Part shown: positions 50,578 through 59,349 of the stretch, one piece after another | Numbering within the stretch: the stretch's first letter is position 1 | How the letters are laid out: the number at the start of each line of letters is the position of its first letter | Source of the DNA: Leifsonia shinshuensis | GTDB taxonomy: Bacteria > Actinomycetota > Actinomycetes > Actinomycetales > Microbacteriaceae | Length of the DNA: 64,000 nt | Reading direction: 5' to 3' | Assembly (NCBI RefSeq): GCF_031456835.1 | Contig: NZ_JAVDVK010000001.1 | Location: 1,798,001 to 1,862,000 of the forward strand | The notes under the pieces: generated by a model | Told to the model about the DNA's origin: nothing | The model's database searches: none | Seen by the model: the letters and a program-made list of their open reading frames with translations, nothing else | Position numbers and translations under genes: made by a program

Positions 50578-51557
50578 TCCCAGCGGGTACGCGGGTCGGC
50601 GGGCAGGCCGGCGTCGGAGAGGAGGCGGGCCAGGGCGCCGGCCTCGCGGGCGGTGCTCCAGCGCCAGCGCACGACGGTCCAGCCGAGGGCGCGGAGGCGG
50701 TCCTCGCGGATCTTCTCGTCGAGCACCACCCGCTCGGCGGACCGGCCGCCCCGCAGGGAGGCGTCGAGGTACTTCGCGTCGCCGTCGGCCTCGCCGATCA
50801 GGCCGAACTCAGGCCACGCGAAGTCGGCGTAGCCGATCCGGCCGCGCCGGTCGTCGAACGGCTCCTGCAAGAGCGGACGCGGGAGCCCCGCTTCGTGCAT
50901 CGCCACGCGGCTGATCGACTCGAGCGGGGACTCGGCGCGTCCGTCCGCGAAACCGATCACCTCCAGTGCCCGGCGATGTCCGCGCAACGGCTGCGCGCGC
51001 ATCCATGCGGCCAGGAGAGCCTCACGGCGAGCCTCGCCGCTCACGAGGTCGCGGGCGTCCGCGCCGGCGAGGACGTGGTCGGCGACGGCGACGGCCTCGG
51101 CTCGCGACGAGGTCGCCGCGATGTCGACGACGGTCCGCTCGAGGCCGGTGCACCGCATCCCGTGCACATCGACGATGTCGTCCTGCGGCACATCGACGGA
51201 GTGAGCACGTACATCCCGGGCAGAGCGGCCGCCGCTCGTCCGGCCGACGGCGATGTGGATGAAGTCGGCGCGATCTCGGGCGAACGGAAGGTCGTGCAGT
51301 GCCGCAGCAGACCAGTGCGAGAACACCGGCGGAGTCGCACGCGTCCGGCCGAACGCACTGGCACGGACGAGATGTCGCTCGCGCGCACCGAGATGGTCCC
51401 ATTCGGAGCGGTCGACGTAAGCACCCCGGCCCACCCGGATCTCGTCGCCCCGGTGAGCGGCCCGCGCGTGCTGCTGCCGCGTCTCCGCATGGCCGTGGAG
51501 GTGACGGACGAGCACCGTGGGCGGAAGCCGGAGCAGCGGAGTGTCGGAGGAGCGCAT
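50559..51557 (-). CDS. AbiEi-antitoxin-like/DUF559 protein
   Basis: The 332-aa product has an N-terminal AbiEi-type winged-helix-like region (about residues 10-110, with HWSAAALHDLPF) and a C-terminal region of about 90 residues (LESISRVAMHEAGLPRPLLQ, then GEADGDAKYLD and EDRLRALGWTVVRWRW) like the DUF559/Vsr-like nuclease fold, with acidic residues in FGLIGEADGDAKY and KIREDRLRALGW. These proteins are common in actinobacteria in many copies. No AbiEii toxin partner lies next to it. Function is unknown; mobility or DNA-related roles are inferred. The stop codon is within a palindromic repeat and another copy lies upstream. Confidence 0.75.
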   Translation of the reverse strand: MRSSDTPLLRLPPTVLVRHLHGHAETRQQHARAAHRGDEIRVGRGAYVDRSEWDHLGARERHLVRASAFGRTRATPPVFSHWSAAALHDLPFARDRADFIHIAVGRTSGGRSARDVRAHSVDVPQDDIVDVHGMRCTGLERTVVDIAATSSRAEAVAVADHVLAGADARDLVSGEARREALLAAWMRAQPLRGHRRALEVIGFADGRAESPLESISRVAMHEAGLPRPLLQEPFDDRRGRIGYADFAWPEFGLIGEADGDAKYLDASLRGGRSAERVVLDEKIREDRLRALGWTVVRWRWSTAREAGALARLLSDAGLPADPRTRWDDCAVS

Positions 51558-51647
51558 CCCTCCGGTCTACCGGCGGTTACGCACCGGGCGAAGACGTGCC
51601 GCAGATCTGTGGAGACCGTCGGCAACCCCGTGGCCTGTGGACAGTGG

Positions 51648-51715
51648 CTTCTGCTCCGATTCGTAACGTCTGCGGCGGGGCGACGGGGCGCAGACGTTAC
51701 GGAACGCAGCAGTCG
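51648..51715. repeat. 68-bp palindromic repeat, copy C (left arm degenerate)
   Basis: The inner arms CGTAACGTCTGCG and CGCAGACGTTACG are a perfect stem around GCGGGGCGACGGGG. The right outer arm GGAACGCAGCAGTCG is intact, while the left outer arm has several substitutions (CTTCTGCTCCGATT). Its length is 68 bp, as in the other three copies. Confidence 0.85.
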
Positions 51716-51736
51716 CGGTGCCGGCCGGACATAAAG

Positions 51737-51765
51737 GAGCGGGGCCGGCTCTGCCGACCCCGCTC
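51737..51765 (-). terminator. intrinsic terminator after the small 24-codon frame
   Basis: The stem GAGCGGGGCCGGC/GCCGACCCCGCTC has one mismatch in 13 and a 3-nt loop, and is followed by CTTTAT on the minus strand. It ends whatever is transcribed through the small frame at 51810-51884. Confidence 0.75.
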
Positions 51766-51809
51766 GAGTGGCGCCTCGCGCCGCCACTCAGCTGATGTGT
51801 CCACGACCG

Positions 51810-51884
51810 CTACGCGGCCCCCGAACTTCCGTTGCGAGAACCTGTCAGCGACGTGGGCTGGTTTGCGAGGCCGTGGGTATCCAT
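51810..51884 (-). CDS. possible 24-aa small protein or leader peptide
   Basis: The frame starts with ATG at 51884 and reads MDTHGLANQPTSLTGSRN, ending after GSSGAA at a TAG. GAGGAG lies 5-6 nt before the ATG and an intrinsic terminator follows 45 bp after the stop, so it looks like a small transcription unit between the tuf terminator and the palindromic repeat. It has no similarity I can name. It could be a chance frame or a small RNA; the ribosome-binding site is the main support. Confidence 0.35.
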   Translation of the reverse strand: MDTHGLANQPTSLTGSRNGSSGAA

Positions 51885-51976
51885 AGGCACTCCTCTCATC
51901 GACGGAACCGTTCGGTTGATACGGTGCGTCAATTCTGCGACGGAGATGCCGCCGGGTAAAGCCCCGGTGAACACAA

Positions 51977-52008
51977 AAGAGGGCCGGACCCGAAGGCCCG
52001 ACCCTCTT
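51977..52008 (-). terminator. intrinsic terminator after tuf
   Basis: The stem of about 14 bp, AAGAGGGTCGGGCC-like arms with two mismatches, is followed on the minus strand by TTTTGTGTT. It lies 20 bp after the tuf stop and ends the str operon. Confidence 0.85.
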
Positions 52009-52027
52009 CAAGCGAGGTCGCGAGGAC

Positions 52028-53221
52028 TTACTTGTTGATCTTCGTGACGGTACCGGCGCCCACGGTGCGGCCACCCTCACGGATGGCGAAGCCGAGGCCC
52101 TCCTCCATGGCGATCGGCTGGATCAGCTCGACCGACATGTCGGTGGTGTCGCCGGGCATGACCATCTCGGTGCCCTCGGGCAGCGAGATGACGCCGGTGA
52201 CGTCGGTGGTGCGGAAGTAGAACTGCGGACGGTAGTTCGTGTAGAAGGGGTTGTGACGGCCACCCTCATCCTTGGACAGGATGTAGGCGGTTCCCTCGAA
52301 GTTGGTGTGAGGGGTCACAGAACCCGGCTTCGCGACGACCTGGCCGCGCTCCACGTCCTCGCGCTTGGTGCCGCGGAGGAGCAGACCACAGTTCTCGCCG
52401 GCCCACGCCTCGTCGAGCTGCTTGTGGAACATCTCGATACCGGTGACCGTGGTCTTCTGCGTCGGGCGGATGCCGACGATCTCGACCTCGGAGTTGATGG
52501 CGAGGGTGCCGCGCTCGGCGCGACCGGTGACGACGGTGCCACGACCGGTGATCGTGAAGACGTCCTCGATCGGCATCAGGAACGGCTTGTCCTTGTCGCG
52601 CACCGGGTCCGGGATGGACTCGTCGACGGCCTCCATGAGGTCGAGGATGGACTGCGTCCACTTCTCGTCGCCCTCGAGAGCCTTCAGGCCCGAGACGCGG
52701 ACGACCGGAGCGTTGTCGCCGTCGAAGTCCTGGCTGGAGAGCAGCTCACGGACCTCGAGCTCGACAAGCTCCAGGATCTCCTCGTCATCGACCATGTCGG
52801 ACTTGTTCAGCGCGACGAGCAGGTACGGCACGCCGACCTGCTTGGCGAGCAGAACGTGCTCACGGGTCTGAGCCATCGGGCCGTCGGTGGCGGCGACCAC
52901 GAGGATCGCGCCGTCCATCTGAGCGGCACCGGTGATCATGTTCTTGATGTAGTCGGCGTGACCCGGGGCGTCAACGTGCGCGTAGTGGCGCTTCGGCGTC
53001 TCGTACTCGACGTGCGAGATGTTGATCGTGATACCACGCTGACGCTCTTCCGGAGCCGAGTCGATCGACGCGAAGTCGCGCTGAACGTTGGTCGCCGACG
53101 GGTACTTGTCAGCAAGCACCTTGGAGATCGCCGCGGTGAGCGTCGTCTTGCCGTGGTCGACGTGACCGATGGTTCCGATGTTGACGTGCGGCTTAGTCCG
53201 CTCGAACTTGGCCTTAGCCAC
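52028..53221 (-). CDS. tuf: translation elongation factor Tu
   Basis: EF-Tu delivers aminoacyl-tRNA to the ribosome. The 397-aa GTPase has [14 protein letters not shown] (G1) near residue 19, [12 protein letters not shown] (G3) near residue 82 and NKSDMVDD (G4) near residue 137. The G3 motif has Ala where E. coli has Cys, as in other actinobacteria. The GTG start at 53221 has GAGGAGG 8 nt upstream. It is the last gene of the str operon. Confidence 0.99.
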   Translation of the reverse strand: MAKAKFERTKPHVNIGTIGHVDHGKTTLTAAISKVLADKYPSATNVQRDFASIDSAPEERQRGITINISHVEYETPKRHYAHVDAPGHADYIKNMITGAAQMDGAILVVAATDGPMAQTREHVLLAKQVGVPYLLVALNKSDMVDDEEILELVELEVRELLSSQDFDGDNAPVVRVSGLKALEGDEKWTQSILDLMEAVDESIPDPVRDKDKPFLMPIEDVFTITGRGTVVTGRAERGTLAINSEVEIVGIRPTQKTTVTGIEMFHKQLDEAWAGENCGLLLRGTKREDVERGQVVAKPGSVTPHTNFEGTAYILSKDEGGRHNPFYTNYRPQFYFRTTDVTGVISLPEGTEMVMPGDTTDMSVELIQPIAMEEGLGFAIREGGRTVGAGTVTKINK

Positions 53222-53247
53222 TGTGGGTCCTCCTCAGGACTCTCGTG

Positions 53248-53286
53248 CAGGTCCCCCGGTCGACGGATTTCGACCGGTGGGATCTG
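53248..53286 (-). promoter_or_regulatory. hairpin in the fusA-tuf gap
   Basis: CAGGTCCCCCGGTCGA on one side pairs with TCGACCGGTGGGATCTG on the other with one bulge, forming about 15 bp around a 6-nt loop. It lies in the 115-nt gap, about 25 nt before the tuf ribosome-binding site. Confidence 0.55.
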
Positions 53287-53336
53287 CGGATTGGTTTCTT
53301 ATGTTACGGGATGTTGCCTGGGGTGAGCGACCGAGG

Positions 53337-55451
53337 TCACTCGCCCTTGCTCTTCTGGACGATCTCGTCGGCCACAGCCTTCGGGACCTCCGCGTAGCTG
53401 TCGAACTGCATCGAGTACACCGCGCGGCCCGAGGTCTTCGACCGCAGGTCGCCGATGTATCCGAACATCTCGGACAGCGGAACGTTGGCACGCACCACCT
53501 TGACACCGCTGGCGTCCTCCATGGACTGGATCTGCCCACGACGGGAGTTCAGGTCGCCGATCACGTCGCCCATGTACTCCTCCGGCGTACGCACCTCGAC
53601 CGCCATGAGCGGCTCGAGGAGCACCGGGTTCGCCTTCCGAGCGGCCTCCTTGTAGGCCATCGAGCCGGCGATCTTGAACGCCATCTCCGAGGAGTCGACG
53701 TCGTGCGAGGCACCGTCGACGAGCGTCGCCTTGACGCCCACCGTCGGGAAGCCGGCGAGAACGCCGACCTGCATCGCGTCCTGGATGCCCGCATCCACCG
53801 AGGGGATGTACTCGCGCGGGACGCGACCGCCGGTGACGGCGTTCACGAACTCGTACGAGGTCTCCGGGGTGACCTCCATGGGCTCCAGGCTGATCTGCAC
53901 CTTTGCGAACTGACCGGAACCACCGGTCTGCTTCTTGTGGGTGTAGTCGTACTTCTCCACCGTGCGGCGGATGGTCTCGCGGTAGGCCACCTGGGGCTTA
54001 CCGACGTTCGCCTCGACGTTGAACTCGCGCTTCATGCGGTCGACGAGGATGTCGAGGTGGAGCTCGCCCATGCCCTTGATGACGGTCTGGCCGGTCTCCT
54101 GGTTCTGCTCGGTGCGGAACGTCGGGTCCTCTTCGGCCAGCTTCTGGATCGCGGTGCCCAGCTTCTCCTGGTCGGCCTTGGTCTTCGGCTCGATGGCGAC
54201 CTCGATCACCGGCTCCGGGAAGGTCATCGACTCGAGCACGACCTGGTTGTCCGGGTCGCTCAGGGTGTCACCGGTGGTGGTGTCCTTGAGGCCGATCACC
54301 GCGTAGATGTTCCCGGCGGTGACGAAGTCGACCGGGTTCTCCTTGTTGGCGTGCATCTGGAAGATCTTGCCGATGCGCTCCTTCTTGCCCTTGGTCGAGT
54401 TGACGACCTGGGCACCGGAGTCGATGCGGCCCGAGTACACGCGGACGTAGGTCAGACGACCGAAGAACGGGTGCACGGCGACCTTGAAGGCCAGCGCCGA
54501 GAAGGGCTCGGTCGCGTCGGCGTGACGCATGATGACCTGCTCCTCGTCGCGCGGGTTGTGCGCCTCGATGGCGGGCACGTCGAGCGGCGACGGGAGGTAG
54601 TCGATCACGGCGTCGAGCATCGGCTGGACGCCGCGGTTCTTGAACGCCGAACCGCAGAGGACCGGGTAGATCTCGTTGTTGACGGTGAGCTTGCGGATCG
54701 CGGCCTTGATCTCGGGGACCGTGATCTCCTCGCCGCCGAAGAACTTCTCGAGCAGCGCGTCGTCGCTCTCGGCGACGGTCTCGATCAGCTTCGCGCGGTA
54801 CTCCTCGGCCTTGGCCTGGAGGTCGGCGGGGATCTCCTGGACCTCGTACTTGGCGCCCATGGTCACATCGCCCTTGGCGTCGCCCGGCCAGACCAGCGCG
54901 CGCATCTCGATCAGGTCGACGACGCCGACGAAGTCGGACTCGGAACCGATCGGGAGCTGCATCACCAGCGGCTTGGCGCCGAGGCGGGAGATGATGGTGT
55001 CGACCGTGAAGTAGAAGTCGGCGCCCAGCTTGTCCATCTTGTTGACGAAGCAGATGCGCGGGACGTTGTACTTGTCGGCCTGGCGCCACACGGTCTCCGA
55101 CTGGGGCTCCACGCCCTCCTTCGCGTCGAAGACGGCGACCGCGCCGTCGAGCACGCGGAGCGAGCGCTCCACCTCGACGGTGAAGTCGACGTGTCCGGGC
55201 GTGTCGATGATGTTGATCTGGTTCTTGTTCCAGAAGCAGGTCACGGCCGCGGACGTGATGGTGATGCCGCGCTCCTTCTCCTGCTCCATCCAGTCGGTGG
55301 TCGAGGCGCCGTCGTGCGTCTCGCCGATCTTGTGGTTGACGCCCGTGTAGAACAGGATGCGCTCGGTCGTGGTGGTCTTGCCGGCATCGATGTGGGCCAT
55401 GATGCCGATGTTGCGGACCTTGTTCAGGTCAGTGAGCACGTCCTGTGCCAC
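53337..55451 (-). CDS. fusA: translation elongation factor G
   Basis: EF-G drives translocation. The 704-aa GTPase has [19 protein letters not shown] near residue 18, [17 protein letters not shown] near residue 82 and [10 protein letters not shown] near residue 136. Domain IV has the conserved [20 protein letters not shown] near residue 500. The GTG start at 55451 has GGAGGAAC upstream. It lies 84 bp after rpsG across a hairpin. Confidence 0.99.
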   Translation of the reverse strand: MAQDVLTDLNKVRNIGIMAHIDAGKTTTTERILFYTGVNHKIGETHDGASTTDWMEQEKERGITITSAAVTCFWNKNQINIIDTPGHVDFTVEVERSLRVLDGAVAVFDAKEGVEPQSETVWRQADKYNVPRICFVNKMDKLGADFYFTVDTIISRLGAKPLVMQLPIGSESDFVGVVDLIEMRALVWPGDAKGDVTMGAKYEVQEIPADLQAKAEEYRAKLIETVAESDDALLEKFFGGEEITVPEIKAAIRKLTVNNEIYPVLCGSAFKNRGVQPMLDAVIDYLPSPLDVPAIEAHNPRDEEQVIMRHADATEPFSALAFKVAVHPFFGRLTYVRVYSGRIDSGAQVVNSTKGKKERIGKIFQMHANKENPVDFVTAGNIYAVIGLKDTTTGDTLSDPDNQVVLESMTFPEPVIEVAIEPKTKADQEKLGTAIQKLAEEDPTFRTEQNQETGQTVIKGMGELHLDILVDRMKREFNVEANVGKPQVAYRETIRRTVEKYDYTHKKQTGGSGQFAKVQISLEPMEVTPETSYEFVNAVTGGRVPREYIPSVDAGIQDAMQVGVLAGFPTVGVKATLVDGASHDVDSSEMAFKIAGSMAYKEAARKANPVLLEPLMAVEVRTPEEYMGDVIGDLNSRRGQIQSMEDASGVKVVRANVPLSEMFGYIGDLRSKTSGRAVYSMQFDSYAEVPKAVADEIVQKSKGE

Positions 55452-55486
55452 AGGGTTCCTCCGAAAAGTTGAAAGTGGAAGGTGTG

Positions 55487-55526
55487 CCGTCCGGGCGCGG
55501 CACTGTTCAGTACAACGCCCGGACGG
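55487..55526 (-). promoter_or_regulatory. hairpin between rpsG and fusA
   Basis: A perfect 11-bp stem with arms CCGTCCGGGCG and CGCCCGGACGG and an 18-nt loop occupies half of the 84-nt gap. It begins 10 nt after the rpsG stop. It may be an mRNA-processing or S7-type regulatory site; an S7-binding motif was not recognised. Confidence 0.6.
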
Positions 55527-55535
55527 CCAGATTTA

Positions 55536-56006
55536 TTACCAGCGGTAGTGAGCGAAGGCCTTGTTCGACTCGGCCATCTTGTGCGTGTCCTCACGGCGCT
55601 TCACGGCGGCGCCGAGGCCGTTCGAGGCGTCGAGGATCTCGTTGGTGAGACGCTCGGTCATCGTCTTCTCGCGACGGCCCTTGGCGTAGCTGGTGAGCCA
55701 GCGGAGCGCGAGGGTGTTGGCGCGGTGCGGCTTCACCTCGACCGGCACCTGGTAGGTCGAACCACCGACACGGCGGGAGCGGACCTCGAGGGTCGGACGG
55801 ATGTTGTCGAGCGCCTTCTTGAGCGTGGTGACCGCATCCTGGCCGGACTTGGTGGCGACGCCCTCGAGCGCGTCGTAGACGATGCGCTCGGCGAGGCCCT
55901 TCTTGCCGTCGAGGAGGATCTTGTTGACGAGCTGGCTGACGACCGGGGACCCGTAGACCGGGTCGGCGACGACGGGGCGCTTCGGAGCGGGACCCTTGCG
56001 AGGCAT
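55536..56006 (-). CDS. rpsG: 30S ribosomal protein S7
   Basis: S7 organises the head and can repress the str operon in E. coli. The 156-aa product begins [20 protein letters not shown] and has [20 protein letters not shown] near residue 65. It overlaps rpsL by 1 nt. Confidence 0.99.
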   Translation of the reverse strand: MPRKGPAPKRPVVADPVYGSPVVSQLVNKILLDGKKGLAERIVYDALEGVATKSGQDAVTTLKKALDNIRPTLEVRSRRVGGSTYQVPVEVKPHRANTLALRWLTSYAKGRREKTMTERLTNEILDASNGLGAAVKRREDTHKMAESNKAFAHYRW

Positions 56007-56380
56007 TACTTCTTCTCCATCTTCGCGCCGTAACGGCTGCGAGCCTGCTTGCGGTTCTTCACGGCCTGGGTGTCCAGGGCGCCGCGGACGATCTTGTAGC
56101 GGACGCCGGGAAGGTCCTTCACACGGCCGCCACGGACGAGCACCATGGAGTGCTCCTGCAGGTTGTGGCCCTCACCGGGGATGTAAGCGGTGACCTCGGT
56201 CCCGTTCGACAGCTTCACACGGGCGACCTTGCGGAGCGCCGAGTTCGGCTTCTTGGGGGTGGTGGTGTAGACACGGGTGCACACGCCGCGCTGCTGGGGG
56301 TTGGCCTTCAGGGCGGGGGCCTTGGTCTTGGTGACCTTCGGCGTCCGTCCCTTGCGGACCAACTGCTGAATGGTTGGCAC
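56006..56380 (-). CDS. rpsL: 30S ribosomal protein S12
   Basis: S12 controls decoding accuracy; streptomycin-resistance residues lie in [14 protein letters not shown] (Lys near 43) and [20 protein letters not shown] (Lys near 88), and both lysines are present. The 124-aa product starts at the GTG 56380, where the family begins [10 protein letters not shown] and AAGGAG lies upstream. The open frame runs further upstream through the leader. Confidence 0.98.
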   Translation of the reverse strand: MPTIQQLVRKGRTPKVTKTKAPALKANPQQRGVCTRVYTTTPKKPNSALRKVARVKLSNGTEVTAYIPGEGHNLQEHSMVLVRGGRVKDLPGVRYKIVRGALDTQAVKNRKQARSRYGAKMEKK

Positions 56381-56642
56381 TGAACTTCTCCTTATATGGA
56401 CTGCACGGTGACAGTTGTCGCTTTTTCCCCAGCAGCCACCCGCCCGCTTCGCACGCATTCGGCTCGCGGATGAGAAGGCACTGGGGGAATCGGCCGACAG
56501 GCGTTGTCCGCCGGCCGATATGCCGTGGGGGCGGGGGTTCCGTGCGGTCTCCCTGCCCATCGGATGAGTACGTGCCAGCCCGCTCGACCTGCGCCCGGAA
56601 GTGGGCACGAGACAAGCGCGCGACAGAGCGCACACCCGATAA
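56381..56642 (-). promoter_or_regulatory. leader of the str operon
   Basis: The 5' untranslated region is about 255 nt from the promoter to rpsL. It contains a hairpin with arms ATCGGCC and GGCCGAT (56489-56519) and an additional inner pair GGCG/CGCC. No other motif is recognised. Similar long leaders precede other translation operons in the window. Confidence 0.5.
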
Positions 56643-56671
56643 ATACTATCCGGTGGCCTCCTGGCGGTCAA
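56643..56671 (-). promoter_or_regulatory. promoter of the str operon (rpsL-rpsG-fusA-tuf)
   Basis: The minus strand reads TTGACC (56671-56666), 17 bp, TAGTAT (56648-56643). The hexamers equal those of the rplM promoter. A 17-bp spacer is optimal for the housekeeping sigma factor. The stretch 56672-56720, up to the pseudogene stop, holds nothing else. Confidence 0.85.
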
Positions 56672-56720
56672 ATGGCGGAGGGCCGCCGACGCCCCTGTCC
56701 GCGCACGGCGAAACCCCGCG

Positions 56721-57740
56721 TCAGCCCTGCGTCGTGCCGTCGTCGAGCACCGGCGTGAAGACCGCGCCGTCGGGCCCGAACGTGACGACCCCGGAGTACT
56801 GGAAGGCGAACGGCTCGGTGGACACCTCGCCGGTGGCGCCGTCCGAGGGACGGGTCGCGGTGCCGCTGGCCTCGAGCCTCCCGTCGTCGCCCAGGACCAG
56901 CCAGCCGCCGTGCGCCCACGCCGGGTCCACGCTGACGACGGGCCGCGCATCCAGAGTCTAGTGCACGTCGCCGACGACCGCGCCGTCGTCCGTGGCCGCG
57001 TCGACGACGAACGGGCATCCGGCGGGCGCCGTCGAGGTCGAGGCCAGGCAGGCGTCGAGCCACGCCTCCACCGCCGCGCGCGCCGCGGTGTCGCCGTCGG
57101 ACGAGAGCTGCGCCGAGAAGGTCACCGTGTGCGTCCGGCCGGCCGGCGTGGAGGCGACATCCGCATCCCAGATGCGGTACTCGCTGCTGGGCGACGAGAA
57201 GGCCACCGGATAGCTGCCGGGGAGCGCGCGGAGCGTCACGGCGGCGCCCGGGGTCTGCTCCTTCGGCCGGATGCCGGCGATCGAGTAGGTCAGGCCGTCC
57301 GGCGCGTGGACCGCGAACGACACGGTGTCGGCGGCGACCGGTCGCATCCGCCAGAGCGGGACGCCGGGCAGGCCGCCCGTGCGCTCGAACGCGAAGGTGC
57401 GGTGCTGCGTGCGGTCGCCGAGGGAGACGGTCGCCGCCACCGTCGTCCGGCCCGAGCGGGTCACCGGCCGGGCGATCGTGAAGGAGGTGATCCGGTCGCC
57501 GGCCTTCGCGTAGGCGGCGTCGGTCAGCAGGATGTCGGCTGCGGAGTGACGGATGCCCGCGATGCGCATGGCCTGCTCGGCCCTGCCGTGCTGCAGCGCG
57601 GTCAGGTAGCGGGCGACCAGGGCCCGGGGCTGGTCCTGCGCCATCCCGATGGTCGCGACGGACATCACTGCGCCCGCGACCGTCGCCAGCACCGCGGCGG
57701 CGGCGCCGACCCCCAGCGCGGTGAGGCTCCCCCGGCTCAT
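56721..57740 (-). pseudogene. membrane-anchored paralogue broken by an in-frame TAG
   Basis: The frame starts at ATG 57740 (or GTG 57749) with a transmembrane anchor near residues 8-30, then an external domain with VARYLTALQHGRAEQAM and LPGSYPVAF. It stops at TAG 56960-56958 after 260 codons. Downstream in the same frame the sequence continues for 78 codons as [14 protein letters not shown] and [18 protein letters not shown] to a TGA at 56721, matching the end of the upstream paralogue (WTLDARPEVTVDTAW and GEVTFTGDGAVFRPSFGDD). The TAG aligns to a Trp (TGG) in the intact copy, so one base change broke the gene. It could still make a shortened protein. Confidence 0.8.
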
Positions 57741-57754
57741 GGACCCCACAGCGG

Positions 57755-58801
57755 TCAGCCCTGCCCCGAGTCGTCGCCGAAGGACGGGCGGAACACCGCG
57801 CCGTCGCCGGTGAAGGTGACCTCGCCGGCGTACGAGAAGGGGATCTGCTCGGTCGTCACCTGCGCGGTCGCGCCGTCGGCCAGGCGCGTCAGGGTGGCCG
57901 TCGCCTGGACAGCTCCTCCGTCGCCGCGGACGGCGAAGCCGCCGTCCGTCCACGCGGTGTCGACCGTCACCTCAGGTCGCGCGTCCAGCGTCCAGCGGAA
58001 GTCGCTGGCGCGGACGCCGTTCACCGTCTCGTCCTTGACCAGGAACGGGCAGTTCACGGGAGCCGCGTCCTGGGTGGCGAGGCACGCGTCCAGCCAGGAG
58101 TCGACGGCCTTCTGCGCGTCCGCGCTTCCCGCATCGGAGAGCTGGGCCGCGAAGACGGTCGGGGTGACGGTGCTGCCGACCGGGTGGGAGAGCGCGACGC
58201 CGCCGCTGACGGTGTAGTCCGCGTCCGGCGACGTGACCGCGACCGGATAGCTGCCCGGCAGAGCGCGCAGGCGCACGTCGGACGCACCGGCGTGCGGCGT
58301 GGCGCCGGCCACGGTGAACGTCAGGCCGGTCGGTCCATCGACCCCGACCTCCACGGTGTCGGGCGTCACGGGGGCCAGCCTCCACAGCGGGAGGAAGGGG
58401 AGGCCGCCGGCCCGCACGACGCGGAACGTGCGGTGGTAAGGGCGATCGCCCTGCTGCACCGTCGCATCCACCGTCGTGATGCCGCCGCGGGTGGTGGGAC
58501 GCGCCAGAGTGAAGGAGGTGATGCGGTCGGTGGCGCGGCGGTACGCGGCGTCGGTGAGCAGGATGTCGCCGGACTTCGCGGTGATGCCGCCGAGCGCCAT
58601 CGCCTCGCGAGCACGACCGTGCTCGAGCGCGGTCAGGTAGCGGGCCACCACGCTGCGCGGCATGTCCTGGGCCGCGGCGATCGTCGACGCCGAAAAGAAC
58701 GCGCCGACCGCGGTGCACAGCACCGCCAGGGCGGCGAGCGCCCACCAGTACCAGCGCACCCGGATCCGACTCGCCGGTGCCTCGACGGACTGCTCGCTCA
58801 C
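57755..58801 (-). CDS. membrane-anchored extracytoplasmic protein of unknown function
   Basis: The 348-aa product has a basic N-terminus, one transmembrane helix (residues 17-38, WYWWALAALAVLCTAVGAFF) and a large outer domain. Two conserved cysteines, in WLDACLA and NCPFLV near residues 245 and 258, are kept in the tandem paralogue and may pair. No catalytic motif is seen. The GTG at 58801 is preceded by GGGGG and is chosen since the upstream frame is not coding. It lies between the type VII genes and its broken paralogue, so a role in that system is possible but not shown. Confidence 0.72.
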   Translation of the reverse strand: MSEQSVEAPASRIRVRWYWWALAALAVLCTAVGAFFSASTIAAAQDMPRSVVARYLTALEHGRAREAMALGGITAKSGDILLTDAAYRRATDRITSFTLARPTTRGGITTVDATVQQGDRPYHRTFRVVRAGGLPFLPLWRLAPVTPDTVEVGVDGPTGLTFTVAGATPHAGASDVRLRALPGSYPVAVTSPDADYTVSGGVALSHPVGSTVTPTVFAAQLSDAGSADAQKAVDSWLDACLATQDAAPVNCPFLVKDETVNGVRASDFRWTLDARPEVTVDTAWTDGGFAVRGDGGAVQATATLTRLADGATAQVTTEQIPFSYAGEVTFTGDGAVFRPSFGDDSGQG

Positions 58802-58846
58802 GGTTCCCCCTTCGACCAGGAGCCAGCCTAGGGGCCGCGCACAGCA

Positions 58847-58879
58847 GAGCGCGGGCACCCGTTCGGGGTACCCGCGCTC
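58847..58879 (-). terminator. terminator-like hairpin after the first WXG100-like gene
   Basis: The arms GAGCGCGGGCACCC and GGGGTACCCGCGCTC pair with one mismatch around a short loop. It is 20 bp after the stop codon and before the anchored-protein gene. It lacks a T-run, so it may be a weak terminator. Confidence 0.55.
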
Positions 58880-58898
58880 GAGACGGTCGCCGGAGCGG

Positions 58899-59195
58899 TC
58901 AGCCGCCGATGCCCTTGGCGAGCTCGCTGTCGACGTTCTGCAGAGCGTCCGCCGCCTTGGTGAGGAACTGCGACATCCCGTCGAGGCCGTTCACCGCGTC
59001 GGTGGTGCCCTTGGTGAACTGCTCGTAGGAGCTGTGGAAGGCGCCCGACGCCTGGTCGGTGACGAAGCCGCCGTTGACGAGCCCGTTCACCAGGTTCTGG
59101 AGCTCGTGCAGCTTCGCGGTGATGTCGTCCTTGCCCGCGATCAGGCGGTTGGCGGCATCGGTCATCTCGCCGTACGTGACGTTCATGTTGGCCAT
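58899..59195 (-). CDS. WXG100-like small helical protein, copy 1
   Basis: The 98-aa product is a two-helix protein of the ESAT-6/WXG100 size class: helix 1 near residues 5-40 (YGEMTDAANRLIAGKDDITA), a turn, and helix 2 near residues 55-90. The turn reads GGFVTDQASGAF, so the WXG tripeptide is replaced. Pairing in a heterodimer and secretion by the type VII machinery are inferred from size, fold and neighbours. It starts with ATG at 59195, divergent from a membrane-protein gene. Confidence 0.78.
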   Translation of the reverse strand: MANMNVTYGEMTDAANRLIAGKDDITAKLHELQNLVNGLVNGGFVTDQASGAFHSSYEQFTKGTTDAVNGLDGMSQFLTKAADALQNVDSELAKGIGG

Positions 59196-59349
59196 GACGG
59201 TCCTTATCCCTTCGTGTTCGAAAGAGGCCGTGCCCCCGGGGCCGACCAGCTACGTCCACCTAACCAGGCGGGCCGGATGGACGGAATGGGGAGCACTCCC
59301 CATGCACGCGGGTTCTGCGCCGCCGGGCCAGCGGGATAGCCTGGCAGCC

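Noticed and set aside
51697..52080. 127-codon minus-strand open frame over the tuf 3' end and terminators.
   Set aside because: It overlaps tuf, two terminators and the palindromic repeat, and its product is Arg-rich without family.
52960..52980. Ala in place of Cys in the EF-Tu G3 motif (DAPGH).
   Set aside because: The same residue occurs in other actinobacterial EF-Tu, so it is ordinary.
56381..56950. Longer rpsL start giving 314 codons.
   Set aside because: S12 begins [10 protein letters not shown] at 56380 with a proper ribosome-binding site; the upstream part covers the promoter and the pseudogene end.
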